DNA from: RGIG4140 sp045655105 | Lineage (GTDB): Bacteria > Pseudomonadota > Alphaproteobacteria > CAAHEQ01 > UBA3637 | Assembly: GCA_045655105.1 (NCBI GenBank) | Contig: JAZOOQ010000071.1 | Location: 1 to 31,054, forward strand | Length of the DNA: 31,054 bases | Direction of reading: 5' to 3' | Part shown: positions 24,251 to 31,054 of the stretch, in pieces | Numbering within the stretch: the stretch's first letter is position 1 | Layout of the letters: every line of letters starts with the position of its first letter | Program-made: the position numbers and the translations under genes | The notes under the pieces: model-generated | What the model saw: the letters and a program-made list of their open reading frames with translations, nothing else | Database searches by the model: none | Told to the model about the DNA's origin: nothing

Positions 24251-25009
24251 ATGACAAAAACTTATAAATTATCAAAAATCAGATCTCATTGTTTTAATCT
24301 GTTTTTATATCTTGGCACATTTATATTATGTGTTTTATATTTACCAACAATGTTTATGTCAACCAAAGGATCAGGCTGCTTTCCAAGAGTTTGGTCAAAA
24401 ACAATGCGTAAAGCTTTAAAAATTATTTGCAATATTGAAGTTGAAATTAAAGGTCTTGAAAATTTACCAAAAGAACCTGGGTATATTGTTGCTGCAAAAC
24501 ATCAATCAGCAATGGAAACCACTCTTTTTCATAGCATTATTCCAAACCTCTTTTATGTTTTGAAAAGAGAATTACTTTTCTTGCCTTTAGTTGGTTTTTA
24601 TTTCTTAAAAACAGGCTGTATTGCTATTGATAGAAAAGGTGGCACAAAAACCATGCGTAAAATGGTTACAGGCGTAAAAAAGAACTTAGCACGAGGAATG
24701 AATTTAACTATCTTCCCTGAAGGAACAAGAACAGCTCCTGGAAGCAAAAAACCATATTCTCCTGGGGTTGCTTTTCTTTATGAACAATGCAATGCCCCTA
24801 TTGTTCCTGTTGCATTAAACACGGGTTATTGCTGGGGAAGAAATCAAAAATATAAAACACCTGGTATTGTTACCATTTCATTTTTGCCAGTTATTGAACC
24901 AGGCCTCAACAAACGCGAATTTATGAAAAAACTTTATGATGTGATTGAAACTGAACAAGATAAACTCATCCATCCAGAAGAACTTTTAAAACAAAGAAAA
25001 GGTTTATAA
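24251..25009 (+). CDS. plsC: 1-acyl-sn-glycerol-3-phosphate acyltransferase (PlsC family)
   Basis: Makes phosphatidic acid from lysophosphatidic acid at the inner membrane. An N-terminal hydrophobic helix (about 15-36) precedes the acyltransferase domain. Motif I is HQSAME (H84 to E89), an HX4E variant of HX4D that is frequent in proteobacterial PlsC. The second substrate motif is FPEGTR (155-160), and APIVPVALNTG is also present. The frame opens at a TTG at 24236, but the ATG at 24251 with AAAGGA before it is preferred, giving 252 residues. It is 11 bases after the DUF218 gene. Confidence 0.92.
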   Translation: MTKTYKLSKIRSHCFNLFLYLGTFILCVLYLPTMFMSTKGSGCFPRVWSKTMRKALKIICNIEVEIKGLENLPKEPGYIVAAKHQSAMETTLFHSIIPNLFYVLKRELLFLPLVGFYFLKTGCIAIDRKGGTKTMRKMVTGVKKNLARGMNLTIFPEGTRTAPGSKKPYSPGVAFLYEQCNAPIVPVALNTGYCWGRNQKYKTPGIVTISFLPVIEPGLNKREFMKKLYDVIETEQDKLIHPEELLKQRKGL

Positions 25010-26118
25010 TGATTGAAAGAAAAATCGTCTTAGGCGTCTATTCTGATTCCAGTTTAAATAACGTTGAACTTTGCTTGATTGAAACAGATGGCATTGATAT
25101 ATTTGGCAAACCCATTTCATTACTTCGTCCTTATAACAGCGAGTTAAAAGACAAAATTTATAAATTTATGCTTAAAGGCGATTTTTCTAATACATCTAGC
25201 ATGACAGAAATTTCAAAAGAAATTACTGCTTTTCATAAAGAGGTTATTTCAGAATTTATTACCTTAAATAAACGCCAATATCCTCATATTGATTTAATTG
25301 GCTATTCAGGACATACTGTTTATCAAAATCCAGATGAAAAGGTAAACATAACTCTTGGAAATTTTGAAGAGCTTGCCACTCATTTTAACATCCCCTTTGT
25401 TGGCAAATTTTTAAATTCAGACTTAATGGCAGGTGGTCGTGGCGGCCCTATTTTCAGCACCTTTTATGATGCCTTAACAAGAAATGAAAAGAAACCTCTT
25501 TGCATTGTTTCTTTAGGGGGAATCATCACTTTAACCAATATTAATCCATTTGGTCAATTGCAAGCATTTGATTCTTCAATTGGGCTGGTTTTATTAGATC
25601 ATTGGATATATAATAAAACAGGCGCAGAAATGGATTTCAATGGGAAATATGCCAAACTAGGTAAAATTGATGACTCTTTGGTAAATCGCCTTTTAAAAGA
25701 TAAATATATCCTTAAAACACCCCCTAAAACCGTTCGTCGTGAAAGTTTTATGGATTTATATAAGCATGTGGAAGGTTGTTCTTTGGAAACGGGGGCAGCT
25801 TCTCTTACAAATTTTATTGCAAAAAGCATTCCATTTAGCGCTTCTTATTTTAACGAAGAACCAATGCAATTTATTTTAACAGGTGGGGGAATTTATAATC
25901 CAACGCTTGTTCAAATGATTAAACAAGAAATTAAACAACCAATTAAAACAGCTCTTGATTTAGGATGGGATAATGATACATTAAATGCACAAGGATATGC
26001 TTTCCTTGCTGTACGCTCCATTTCAAACCTTCCAATTAGCTTTCCCCAAACAACTGGGGCTTATGAAGCCGTGACAGGTGGAAAAACATTTTATCCATCA
26101 GATTTGCGATTCGCATAA
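25009..26118 (+). CDS. anmK: AnmK homologue (anhydro-N-acetylmuramic acid kinase) with altered nucleotide loop
   Basis: AnmK phosphorylates and opens anhMurNAc during peptidoglycan recycling. Length (369) and several motifs fit: NSDLMAGGRGGP (the position of the catalytic Asp, here D138), LTGGGIYNPTL, and NLPISFPQTTGAYEAVTGG near the end. However, the family's N-terminal GxxSGTSxDG phosphate loop reads GVYSDSSLNN (residues 9-18), losing the Gly of SGTS and the Asp-Gly pair, and the DTGPGN motif reads DSSIGL (188-193). The protein is full length with no frameshift, so it may have a changed activity. It starts within the plsC stop (TAATG), so it is translationally coupled to plsC. Confidence 0.8.
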   Translation: MIERKIVLGVYSDSSLNNVELCLIETDGIDIFGKPISLLRPYNSELKDKIYKFMLKGDFSNTSSMTEISKEITAFHKEVISEFITLNKRQYPHIDLIGYSGHTVYQNPDEKVNITLGNFEELATHFNIPFVGKFLNSDLMAGGRGGPIFSTFYDALTRNEKKPLCIVSLGGIITLTNINPFGQLQAFDSSIGLVLLDHWIYNKTGAEMDFNGKYAKLGKIDDSLVNRLLKDKYILKTPPKTVRRESFMDLYKHVEGCSLETGAASLTNFIAKSIPFSASYFNEEPMQFILTGGGIYNPTLVQMIKQEIKQPIKTALDLGWDNDTLNAQGYAFLAVRSISNLPISFPQTTGAYEAVTGGKTFYPSDLRFA

Positions 26119-26217
26119 AATTTAACCATTTTTAATGAATAAAACTATTTTTTAGCATTATTTTTACATAAAAAAGTATATAAAATTCAAGATTTTATGA
26201 AATTTTTATATTTTTTC

Positions 26218-26246
26218 TTGCTTTTTTTATTTGATTTGTATATATT
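26218..26246 (+). promoter_or_regulatory. Promoter of the small repeat-protein gene
   Basis: -35 TTGCTT (26218-26223), a 17-base spacer and -10 TATATT (26241-26246), 36 bases before the ATG. The rest of the gap after anmK (26119-26217) is very AT-rich and shows nothing else I can support. Confidence 0.5.
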
Positions 26247-26281
26247 GCAGTCTTCCGTTCAAATCAACAAAAGAGGAAAAA

Positions 26282-26641
26282 ATGAAACAAATTATTCGTA
26301 AAACAGTTTTAACGTTAACGGCATTTATGTCAGTTAATTCTGCTTTTGCAAACACATTAACACCAACACCTGAAACAGTTAAAAATGGTGTTACTGCTAC
26401 TCAAACAAAAAATAAAGATAAAAAAATTGCAAATACATTACCACCATCATACGATGGCAAAGCAATGGTAAACACTTTACCTCCATCATACGAAGGCAGA
26501 GCAATTGCAAATTCATTACCACCAACCTATGAAGGAAAAGCTCTTGCAAATTCATTACCACCAACCTTCGATGGCAGAGCAGTTTGCAAACAAGCTATTA
26601 AATTTAACATTCTCGACTCTCAACGCGTTAGAATGGGATAA
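26282..26641 (+). CDS. Small secreted protein with four 13-residue tandem repeats
   Basis: No family is recognised. The 119-residue product starts at the ATG with AGAGG before it; an in-frame extension upstream has no ribosome binding site. A signal peptide (MKQIIRKTVLTLTAFMSVNSAFA, cleavage after residue 23) is clear. A Thr-rich, Lys-rich linker follows to residue 50, then four perfect-length repeats at 51-63, 64-76, 77-89 and 90-102. The consensus is N-[TS]-LPP-[ST]-[YF]-[DE]-G-[KR]-A-x-x. Three copies contain PPxY and the last has PPTF. The C-terminus (CKQAIKFNILDSQRVRMG) has the only cysteine. It has its own promoter and a terminator, so it is a monocistronic exported protein. Confidence 0.8.
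   Translation: MKQIIRKTVLTLTAFMSVNSAFANTLTPTPETVKNGVTATQTKNKDKKIANTLPPSYDGKAMVNTLPPSYEGRAIANSLPPTYEGKALANSLPPTFDGRAVCKQAIKFNILDSQRVRMG
26432..26587 (+). repeat. Four in-frame 39-bp tandem repeats
   Basis: Four contiguous units of exactly 39 bases encode the 13-residue repeat of the secreted protein. Copies 3 and 4 are nearly identical at their start (AATTCATTACCACCAACC). The divergence among copies is mostly at synonymous or conservative positions, which suggests the peptide is under selection. Confidence 0.9.
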
Positions 26642-26708
26642 AAAAGGATACAAGAAAGAAAGGAAAGAGTTTAGTTATCATCTTTTCCTTTCTTTACTTT
26701 GATCATCA

Positions 26709-26735
26709 CAAACGCCTTTAAAGGTGTTTTTTTTA
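26709..26735 (+). terminator. Terminator after the repeat-protein gene
   Basis: AACGCC (26711-26716) pairs with GGTGTT (26723-26728) around TTTAAA, followed by a run of T. A second, longer hairpin (AAAGGAAAGA with TCTTTTCCTTT, about 26658-26695) precedes it. Confidence 0.75.
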
Positions 26736-26765
26736 TGCTTAAAAAAATTGATATCTTTAACAAAT

Positions 26766-26802
26766 AAAAAAAAGAGAGTCAAAAGACTCTCTTTTCCTTT
26801 TT
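26766..26802. terminator. Bidirectional terminator, mainly for the autotransporter
   Basis: Perfect 11-bp stem AAAAGAGAGTC (26770-26780) with GACTCTCTTTT (26785-26795) and a four-base loop. On the minus strand it is followed by a T-run (A-run at 26766-26772), ten bases past the autotransporter stop codon. A T-rich run also follows on the plus strand. Confidence 0.85.
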
Positions 26803-26812
26803 TTATATTTGC

Positions 26813-29800
26813 TTAGAATTTATATTTCAAAGAAGCCAATCCGGTGTGATTTGTGTAATCTCCTTTGAAAACACCTTCATATTCTAAAGCAATTTCTGCT
26901 TTTCTGTTGATATCTAAACCAACGCGAGCACCAATTTCAATACCAAACTTATCCAAGTTTTCTGTTACAACATCATAACGAGCACCGTTAACCAATGTCA
27001 CAGAATTTTCCAAATCTGGTTCTAAGAAATCATATGTAATAGCTGCGCGCAATTCTGGATACCATGCAATTGATGGAGAAAGAGTGTACCCAATAGTATA
27101 TTGAGCACCCAAAATACCCGTTAACACATGACCATCTGCACCGCTGACTTTTTGACCAGCGCTATCTGTATGTCCATGTTGTTTAATATAGGTATATCTT
27201 AACCCAATTTCAGGCGACAAAACACCACTGGCCCAATCACCCACAACAAATGGTCCCATTTTATTACCAAACATGATTTGGCCACCAAAAACATCCACAT
27301 CATATTCAGCTTTTACACGTTCTGTATAAACCTTTTTGTTTTCTTCATAAGAAGAACGCGTATATAAGGCTAACCAATTTGTATAAAATCTATCAGGATT
27401 ATATTCGCCATAAACAGCAACTGTGTGTGATTCAACTTCTGTATCGCGTTGAACTGCCGTTCCATCTGATTTTGCAAATGTATAGGCAACACCAAGTTTT
27501 GTGTCACGAGCAATATGTTTATCAAACCCAATGGCAAATCCTTCTGTATCCATGTCAAAACCTTTATCGCCCGTATATTCAGATTGACCATAAAGGCTTT
27601 GCATCCAAACTCGAGATTTGCGTTCTGGGAAGCGATAGAATCGTTTTCCTCTATGAACATATCCTGTTCGATCCATTGATGCATATAATTGCTTTGAAAT
27701 CATGCCATGCAAACGTTGAGTGATTTCTGTTGCTTGAGCTTGAATAAGTGGAGAAACATCTGGCGCAATGCCATCTAAAGCATCTTTATAAACTTTAGAA
27801 TCGCATCCTCCTGGAGCTTGAGCCAAGTTATTCAAAAGATCTCTGATTTCTTGAGCTCTATTGTGGCCAACCATATCTTCTTCAGATTCAACCCATGCAT
27901 TATGAACACATCCACCATTCGGACAGATTGGTCGAATTTTAGTTAGTTCATAAACACCATCACCCTTATATTTAATGTTATACATGCCATTTTTAGTGAT
28001 GGTTGCAAACCCAGTGTTATCTACAACATTTAAAGTTGAAGCATCCAAAATTTTAAATTCTTTTGGGCCTTCCCCTTTATTCATATGTTCACCAGCTTTA
28101 ACACGAATGGTAATCGCTGTATCATCACTGGAAACATTAATTGTGTTTGCACTTAAACCACCAAAATTCTTGCCTAAATCATTCACTTTACCATCTTTTG
28201 TGTTTAAATGAACAAGCATTTCTGATCCAGCGTTCACATTGATTACATCACCATAAACAGCTGATTTACCCACATCAATTCGGCTGTTATTCACATTAAC
28301 CGTTCCTGTTTTTGAACCGCCTTTATTAATAACACCTTGGGTCAAATCTTTCGAATGATGCAATTGCAAGGAACTGTTTGAAATATTTAATGTTCCTTTA
28401 TTCACAACATCTTCGCTATCTGCAAACAAACGAACTTTTTGACTTGGAGCTGGATGACCACTATTTTCAGTTTGTTGACTATAATATGGATCATAATCCA
28501 AATCAATTGTATCTTTAGCGCCTTGAATGGTCACTGTTCCACCTGTTTCATTATAGATAGCGGATCCACCTTTTGTTGCACTGTTATTTTTAAAAGTTGT
28601 TGTTGCGGCATTATTAATTGTTAAAGTTCCGGCATTATAAATGGCACCACCTGTTGAAGCCGAGTTGGAATCAAACGTTGCGCCTTCAATTGTTGCTGAA
28701 GCATCAGCTAAATTATAAATAGCACCGCCTTTTTCTGTTGCCTTATTGCCTTGGAATGTATCATTCGTTGAAGTTAAGGTTCCTTTAGGAAGTGTTACAC
28801 CAGTGGCTAAATTGGATATTGAACTTGTTTCATTCAGAATAGCCCCACCATTTTTACTTGAGTTAGAGCTATAAGTGTTTCCTTCTGAATCAAATTTACC
28901 AGTATTATGAACAGCCCCACCAGTTTGTTGCGACATATTGTTACTAATAACAGCATTTTTAACCGTTAAATCACCTTTAGCCAATCCAACAACTGGGCCA
29001 TTTTCAACAGCTTGAATTCCCACCACATCGTTACGAATAGCACCGCCAGCACCTTTAGCATCATCATCTGTTTTATTGCTATCAAGCGCACCTCCATTAA
29101 TTACCATTGTTCCAGCATTATAAATGGCACCACCTTGATAACCACCGATGTTGTTTTTCATTGTAACATTGTTTAATTCTGCTTCGGCAGCAACTGTTTT
29201 TAAACTTCCATCAGATGATTTATAAACATTACCAATGTTATAAATAGCACCCCCAACTTGTCTTGCTTTATTATCCACAAATGTATCATTCGTTGATGTT
29301 AAAACAGCTTTTGGTGGGTTATATACAACACCATCAGCTTCTTTTGAAGAACTCACTGCATTTCCAATGGCACCACCCGAATCGGCAACATTTCCTTCAT
29401 ATTGGTTTGAAATTGAGTTGGCAGTTGAAACGTTTGAAATCGCCCCACCGATCACAAGAGTACTCTGATTATTATCCGTTGCTCTGTTTTCTTTAAATGT
29501 TGAATTTGAAACGGTTAAAGTTCCATATTCAACAGAAGTTGGCTTATCATCTGTTCGATTTGTGACAACAAAATCATTAGAAATAGCACCGCCATTTCCC
29601 GTTGATGTGTTCGTTAAAAATCCAGCATCATCAATTGTTAAATTACCCGTATTTAAAATGGCACCACCATTTGTTTTTGACGTGTTGCTAACAAAATCAT
29701 CCCCTTTTGAAGTAACCGATGCATTTTTATGAACATAAAGTGCACCTCCTGCTTCAGCAGCAGAGTTTTGATAAAATCTGTTACCAGACATTTGCAAGGA

Positions 29801-30643
29801 CTTTCCAGAAAAATCAACGGCACCACCATGCCCTAATAATTCACCAGTTGTTCCCAATCTGTTAACCGCGTTGTTTCCAACAAAAGTGTTGTTTGTTACT
29901 GTAGCTTTAGAGTTTCCTTCAATATTAACGGCGGCTCCATTTCCTTGAGCGGAGTTATTGATAAAGGTATTATTCGAGACATTAACAGTAATTTCATTTG
30001 ATGAATCTGCAGTGGCAACAATGCCAGCACCAAGATCGTTTGTTCCATTTTGATCTTGAGCACCAACAGTTGAAGATCCATAAAAAACGTTATTTTTTGC
30101 AGTTAAATTCGTGTTATAGGCAAAGACAGCTGGTCCACCAGAAACATCCAAATCAGCTCCAGCGGAATCTTTTATCGTATTATCATTTTTTAAATAATCG
30201 GTTAAATTTTGGATATAACCAGCAACATTATCCCCTTTAACATTCGCAATATTTGAATAATCAACCCCTTGTTTCATATCCCCAACATTTTGAATAATTA
30301 AGGTTCCGCCACCTGTTTGATTTTTTAAATCATATGAAATTGTTCCTTTAATTGTTTCACCTTGAATAGCTTGACCAGAGGAAGTGTTTCCATCAACAGT
30401 AAGCGTTAAACCTGGTTTTGTAATACCATAAGCATTCATAATTTCCCAGACTGAACCTTTTTGAAGAACTTGATTTGGCGATCCAGCTGTCATATTAAAT
30501 GTATTAGAACTAGCTGTTCCCGCATTAACGCTATCAATCCAATCGGCAAGATCTCCCGTCCCTGAAAAAGATGGGTAACTTAATGTCATTGAACTTAAAA
30601 TAGTTGCCCCCAATAAAAACGCCGTTATTTTTGTCTCCCTCAT
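26813..30643 (-). CDS. Pmp-like autotransporter (type V secretion) with GGA[ILV]/FxxN repeats
   Basis: A 1276-residue surface protein. A signal peptide (MRETKITAFLLGATILSSMTLS) is followed by a long passenger (to about residue 880) predicted as a right-handed beta-helix. By eye it contains 14 GGA[ILV] and 10 FxxN motifs, often as GGAIYNxG or GGAIxN, the pattern used by chlamydial polymorphic membrane proteins. A linker with three cysteines (CPNGGC, GGCDSK) precedes a C-terminal autotransporter beta-barrel (about 1010-1276) that ends in the expected aromatic residue (LKYKF). The ATG has a strong GGAGG site. The barrel would be inserted by the BAM complex, of which bamE is in this window. Adhesion is the likely role, by inference. 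Confidence 0.93.
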   Translation of the reverse strand: MRETKITAFLLGATILSSMTLSYPSFSGTGDLADWIDSVNAGTASSNTFNMTAGSPNQVLQKGSVWEIMNAYGITKPGLTLTVDGNTSSGQAIQGETIKGTISYDLKNQTGGGTLIIQNVGDMKQGVDYSNIANVKGDNVAGYIQNLTDYLKNDNTIKDSAGADLDVSGGPAVFAYNTNLTAKNNVFYGSSTVGAQDQNGTNDLGAGIVATADSSNEITVNVSNNTFINNSAQGNGAAVNIEGNSKATVTNNTFVGNNAVNRLGTTGELLGHGGAVDFSGKSLQMSGNRFYQNSAAEAGGALYVHKNASVTSKGDDFVSNTSKTNGGAILNTGNLTIDDAGFLTNTSTGNGGAISNDFVVTNRTDDKPTSVEYGTLTVSNSTFKENRATDNNQSTLVIGGAISNVSTANSISNQYEGNVADSGGAIGNAVSSSKEADGVVYNPPKAVLTSTNDTFVDNKARQVGGAIYNIGNVYKSSDGSLKTVAAEAELNNVTMKNNIGGYQGGAIYNAGTMVINGGALDSNKTDDDAKGAGGAIRNDVVGIQAVENGPVVGLAKGDLTVKNAVISNNMSQQTGGAVHNTGKFDSEGNTYSSNSSKNGGAILNETSSISNLATGVTLPKGTLTSTNDTFQGNKATEKGGAIYNLADASATIEGATFDSNSASTGGAIYNAGTLTINNAATTTFKNNSATKGGSAIYNETGGTVTIQGAKDTIDLDYDPYYSQQTENSGHPAPSQKVRLFADSEDVVNKGTLNISNSSLQLHHSKDLTQGVINKGGSKTGTVNVNNSRIDVGKSAVYGDVINVNAGSEMLVHLNTKDGKVNDLGKNFGGLSANTINVSSDDTAITIRVKAGEHMNKGEGPKEFKILDASTLNVVDNTGFATITKNGMYNIKYKGDGVYELTKIRPICPNGGCVHNAWVESEEDMVGHNRAQEIRDLLNNLAQAPGGCDSKVYKDALDGIAPDVSPLIQAQATEITQRLHGMISKQLYASMDRTGYVHRGKRFYRFPERKSRVWMQSLYGQSEYTGDKGFDMDTEGFAIGFDKHIARDTKLGVAYTFAKSDGTAVQRDTEVESHTVAVYGEYNPDRFYTNWLALYTRSSYEENKKVYTERVKAEYDVDVFGGQIMFGNKMGPFVVGDWASGVLSPEIGLRYTYIKQHGHTDSAGQKVSGADGHVLTGILGAQYTIGYTLSPSIAWYPELRAAITYDFLEPDLENSVTLVNGARYDVVTENLDKFGIEIGARVGLDINRKAEIALEYEGVFKGDYTNHTGLASLKYKF

Positions 30644-30668
30644 AATACCTCCAACGTTTAAGAAAAAT

Positions 30669-30684
30669 AGAATAGTCCTATTCT
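30669..30684. promoter_or_regulatory. Operator-like dyad upstream of the autotransporter
   Basis: Perfect 7-bp dyad AGAATAG-TC-CTATTCT, 26 bases before the autotransporter start codon. It could be a regulator site overlapping the promoter (the TATTCT on the minus strand is a possible -10), but no good -35 was found. Confidence 0.35.
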
Positions 30685-30712
30685 GATTCTAACACCTTTT
30701 AATCCATCCGTC

Positions 30713-30770
30713 TAGCAAAAAATAGTAATATGTTGATTTTTTTAATCAAATAAATTAAAAAATTTTGCTA
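30713..30770. repeat. Nested inverted repeats upstream of the autotransporter
   Basis: Outer arms TAGCAAAA (30713-30720) and TTTTGCTA (30763-30770) enclose inner arms TTGATT (30733-30738) and AATCAA (30744-30749). The spacers are 12 and 13 bases, so the layout is nearly symmetrical around one centre. It is very AT-rich; it may be a regulatory site or a cruciform-prone element. Confidence 0.4.
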
Positions 30771-30796
30771 AAAAAACATAAAACTTTTAAAAAGCC

Positions 30797-30828
30797 ATAA
30801 AAAAACCGCCTTTCGGCGGTTTTTTTTA
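30797..30828. terminator. Strong intrinsic terminator after the edge gene
   Basis: AACCGCC and GGCGGTT form a GC-rich stem with a TTTC loop (30811-30814), flanked by an A-run on one side and a T-run on the other. It closes the partial minus-strand gene at the window edge, eight bases after its stop, and can act in both directions. Confidence 0.9.
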
Positions 30829-30835
30829 CTTTCAC

Positions 30836-31054
30836 CTAAATCGTCACAGCGCAACATTCTTCTGCCGTTGATGTTGTTTCTGGCGGCGTTGAAGTTATAG
30901 GCGTTGTTGATGAATAACCACAAGCGCGTGCTGCTGCTATACAAGATGCATGGTCAGGATTATCTTGAGCATCACACATCTGTTGCATACATTCACATTC
31001 ATTTGCACAAGACGTTATAAATGGTGTTGTTGTGCTATTTGGTGTTGTTGATGT
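30836..31054 (-). CDS. C-terminal part of a Cys- and Thr-rich protein (truncated by window edge)
   Basis: Read directly from the minus strand: an open frame of 72 codons enters from the right edge and ends in TAG at 30836-30838, right before a strong terminator. It has two Thr/Ser/Pro-rich stretches (TSTTPNSTTTP and TTPITSTPPETTSTAEE) that flank a cysteine cluster, CANECECMQQMC then C and C, and it ends CCAVTI. That is eight cysteines in 72 residues, a composition typical of exported disulfide-rich proteins with flexible stalks. The family is not recognised and the start is outside the window. The frame is supported by its even codon use, the absence of stops and the adjacent terminator. Confidence 0.7.
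   Translation of the reverse strand, partial: TSTTPNSTTTPFITSCANECECMQQMCDAQDNPDHASCIAAARACGYSSTTPITSTPPETTSTAEECCAVTI

Noticed and set aside
24500..24520. HX4E in place of HX4D in the acyltransferase motif of plsC
   Set aside because: This variant is frequent in proteobacterial PlsC proteins, so it is not a sign of inactivation.
25009..26118. Calling the AnmK homologue a pseudogene
   Set aside because: The frame is full length, coupled to plsC, and keeps the catalytic-Asp region and C-terminal motifs; only particular loops are changed.
26432..26587. Short regular repeats that could suggest a CRISPR array
   Set aside because: The units are contiguous without spacers, 39 bases long and in frame, encoding a peptide repeat.
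27379..27723. Long plus-strand open frames inside the autotransporter gene
   Set aside because: They lack a ribosome binding site and signal features and arise from codon composition opposite a real gene.

Overview
This window looks like the chromosome of an AT-rich alphaproteobacterium, probably host-associated. That is inferred from gene content and order: a divergent bamE / yceD (DUF177) pair, an MJ0042-type zinc-ribbon DUF3426 gene divergent from ftsEX, and the runs miaB-phoH-ybeY-corC and rpmH-rnpA-yidD-yidC-engB. Base composition is strongly A+T-rich, TGA is a normal stop codon, and many promoters of the TTGACA-17-TATAAT type can be read by eye. The strain or family cannot be named from this alone; uncultured gut or endosymbiotic alphaproteobacterial lineages would fit.

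Layout from left to right. (1) 39-560, minus: a two-gene unit of a small helical protein and a stand-alone LuxR-type HTH protein. (2) 692-7297, minus: rpmH, rnpA, yidD, yidC, engB, mnmE, then mnmG behind its own promoter. The 262-base gap between mnmE and mnmG holds a candidate small RNA or leader with a very regular 5' hairpin. (3) 7430-8915, minus: two unrecognised cytosolic proteins with their own promoter. (4) 8965-10015: yceD (minus) and bamE (plus) with divergent promoters. (5) 10126-11271, minus: a membrane-anchored parvulin. (6) 11370-18684, minus: a tightly packed operon phoH-ybeY-corC-mtaB-ftsY, then a transporter-like HEAT-repeat membrane protein and a cyclic-nucleotide-binding-fold protein. 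(7) 18762-21959, minus: DUF3426 zinc-ribbon protein, Sel1-like secreted protein, miaB. (8) 22047-26118, plus: ftsE, ftsX, a DUF218 protein, plsC and an AnmK homologue with an altered nucleotide loop. (9) 26282-31054: exported proteins, namely a small secreted protein with four 13-residue repeats carrying PPxY motifs, a 1276-residue Pmp-like autotransporter, and the C-terminal end of a Cys/Thr-rich protein cut by the window edge.

Most of the window is housekeeping: tRNA modification (mnmE, mnmG, miaB, mtaB), ribosome and RNA maturation (rpmH, rnpA, ybeY, yceD, engB, phoH), membrane protein targeting and envelope assembly (ftsY, yidC, yidD, bamE, parvulin), division (ftsEX), and lipid and wall metabolism (plsC, anmK). 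The points most worth a second look are the exported repeat protein and its neighbours, the split transporter-HEAT / cNMP-fold pair in the ftsY operon, the candidate RNA at 2653-2741, and the degenerate AnmK. Apart from the gaps described, no gene-free stretch exceeds 300 bases. I saw no tRNA, rRNA, IS element or CRISPR array.
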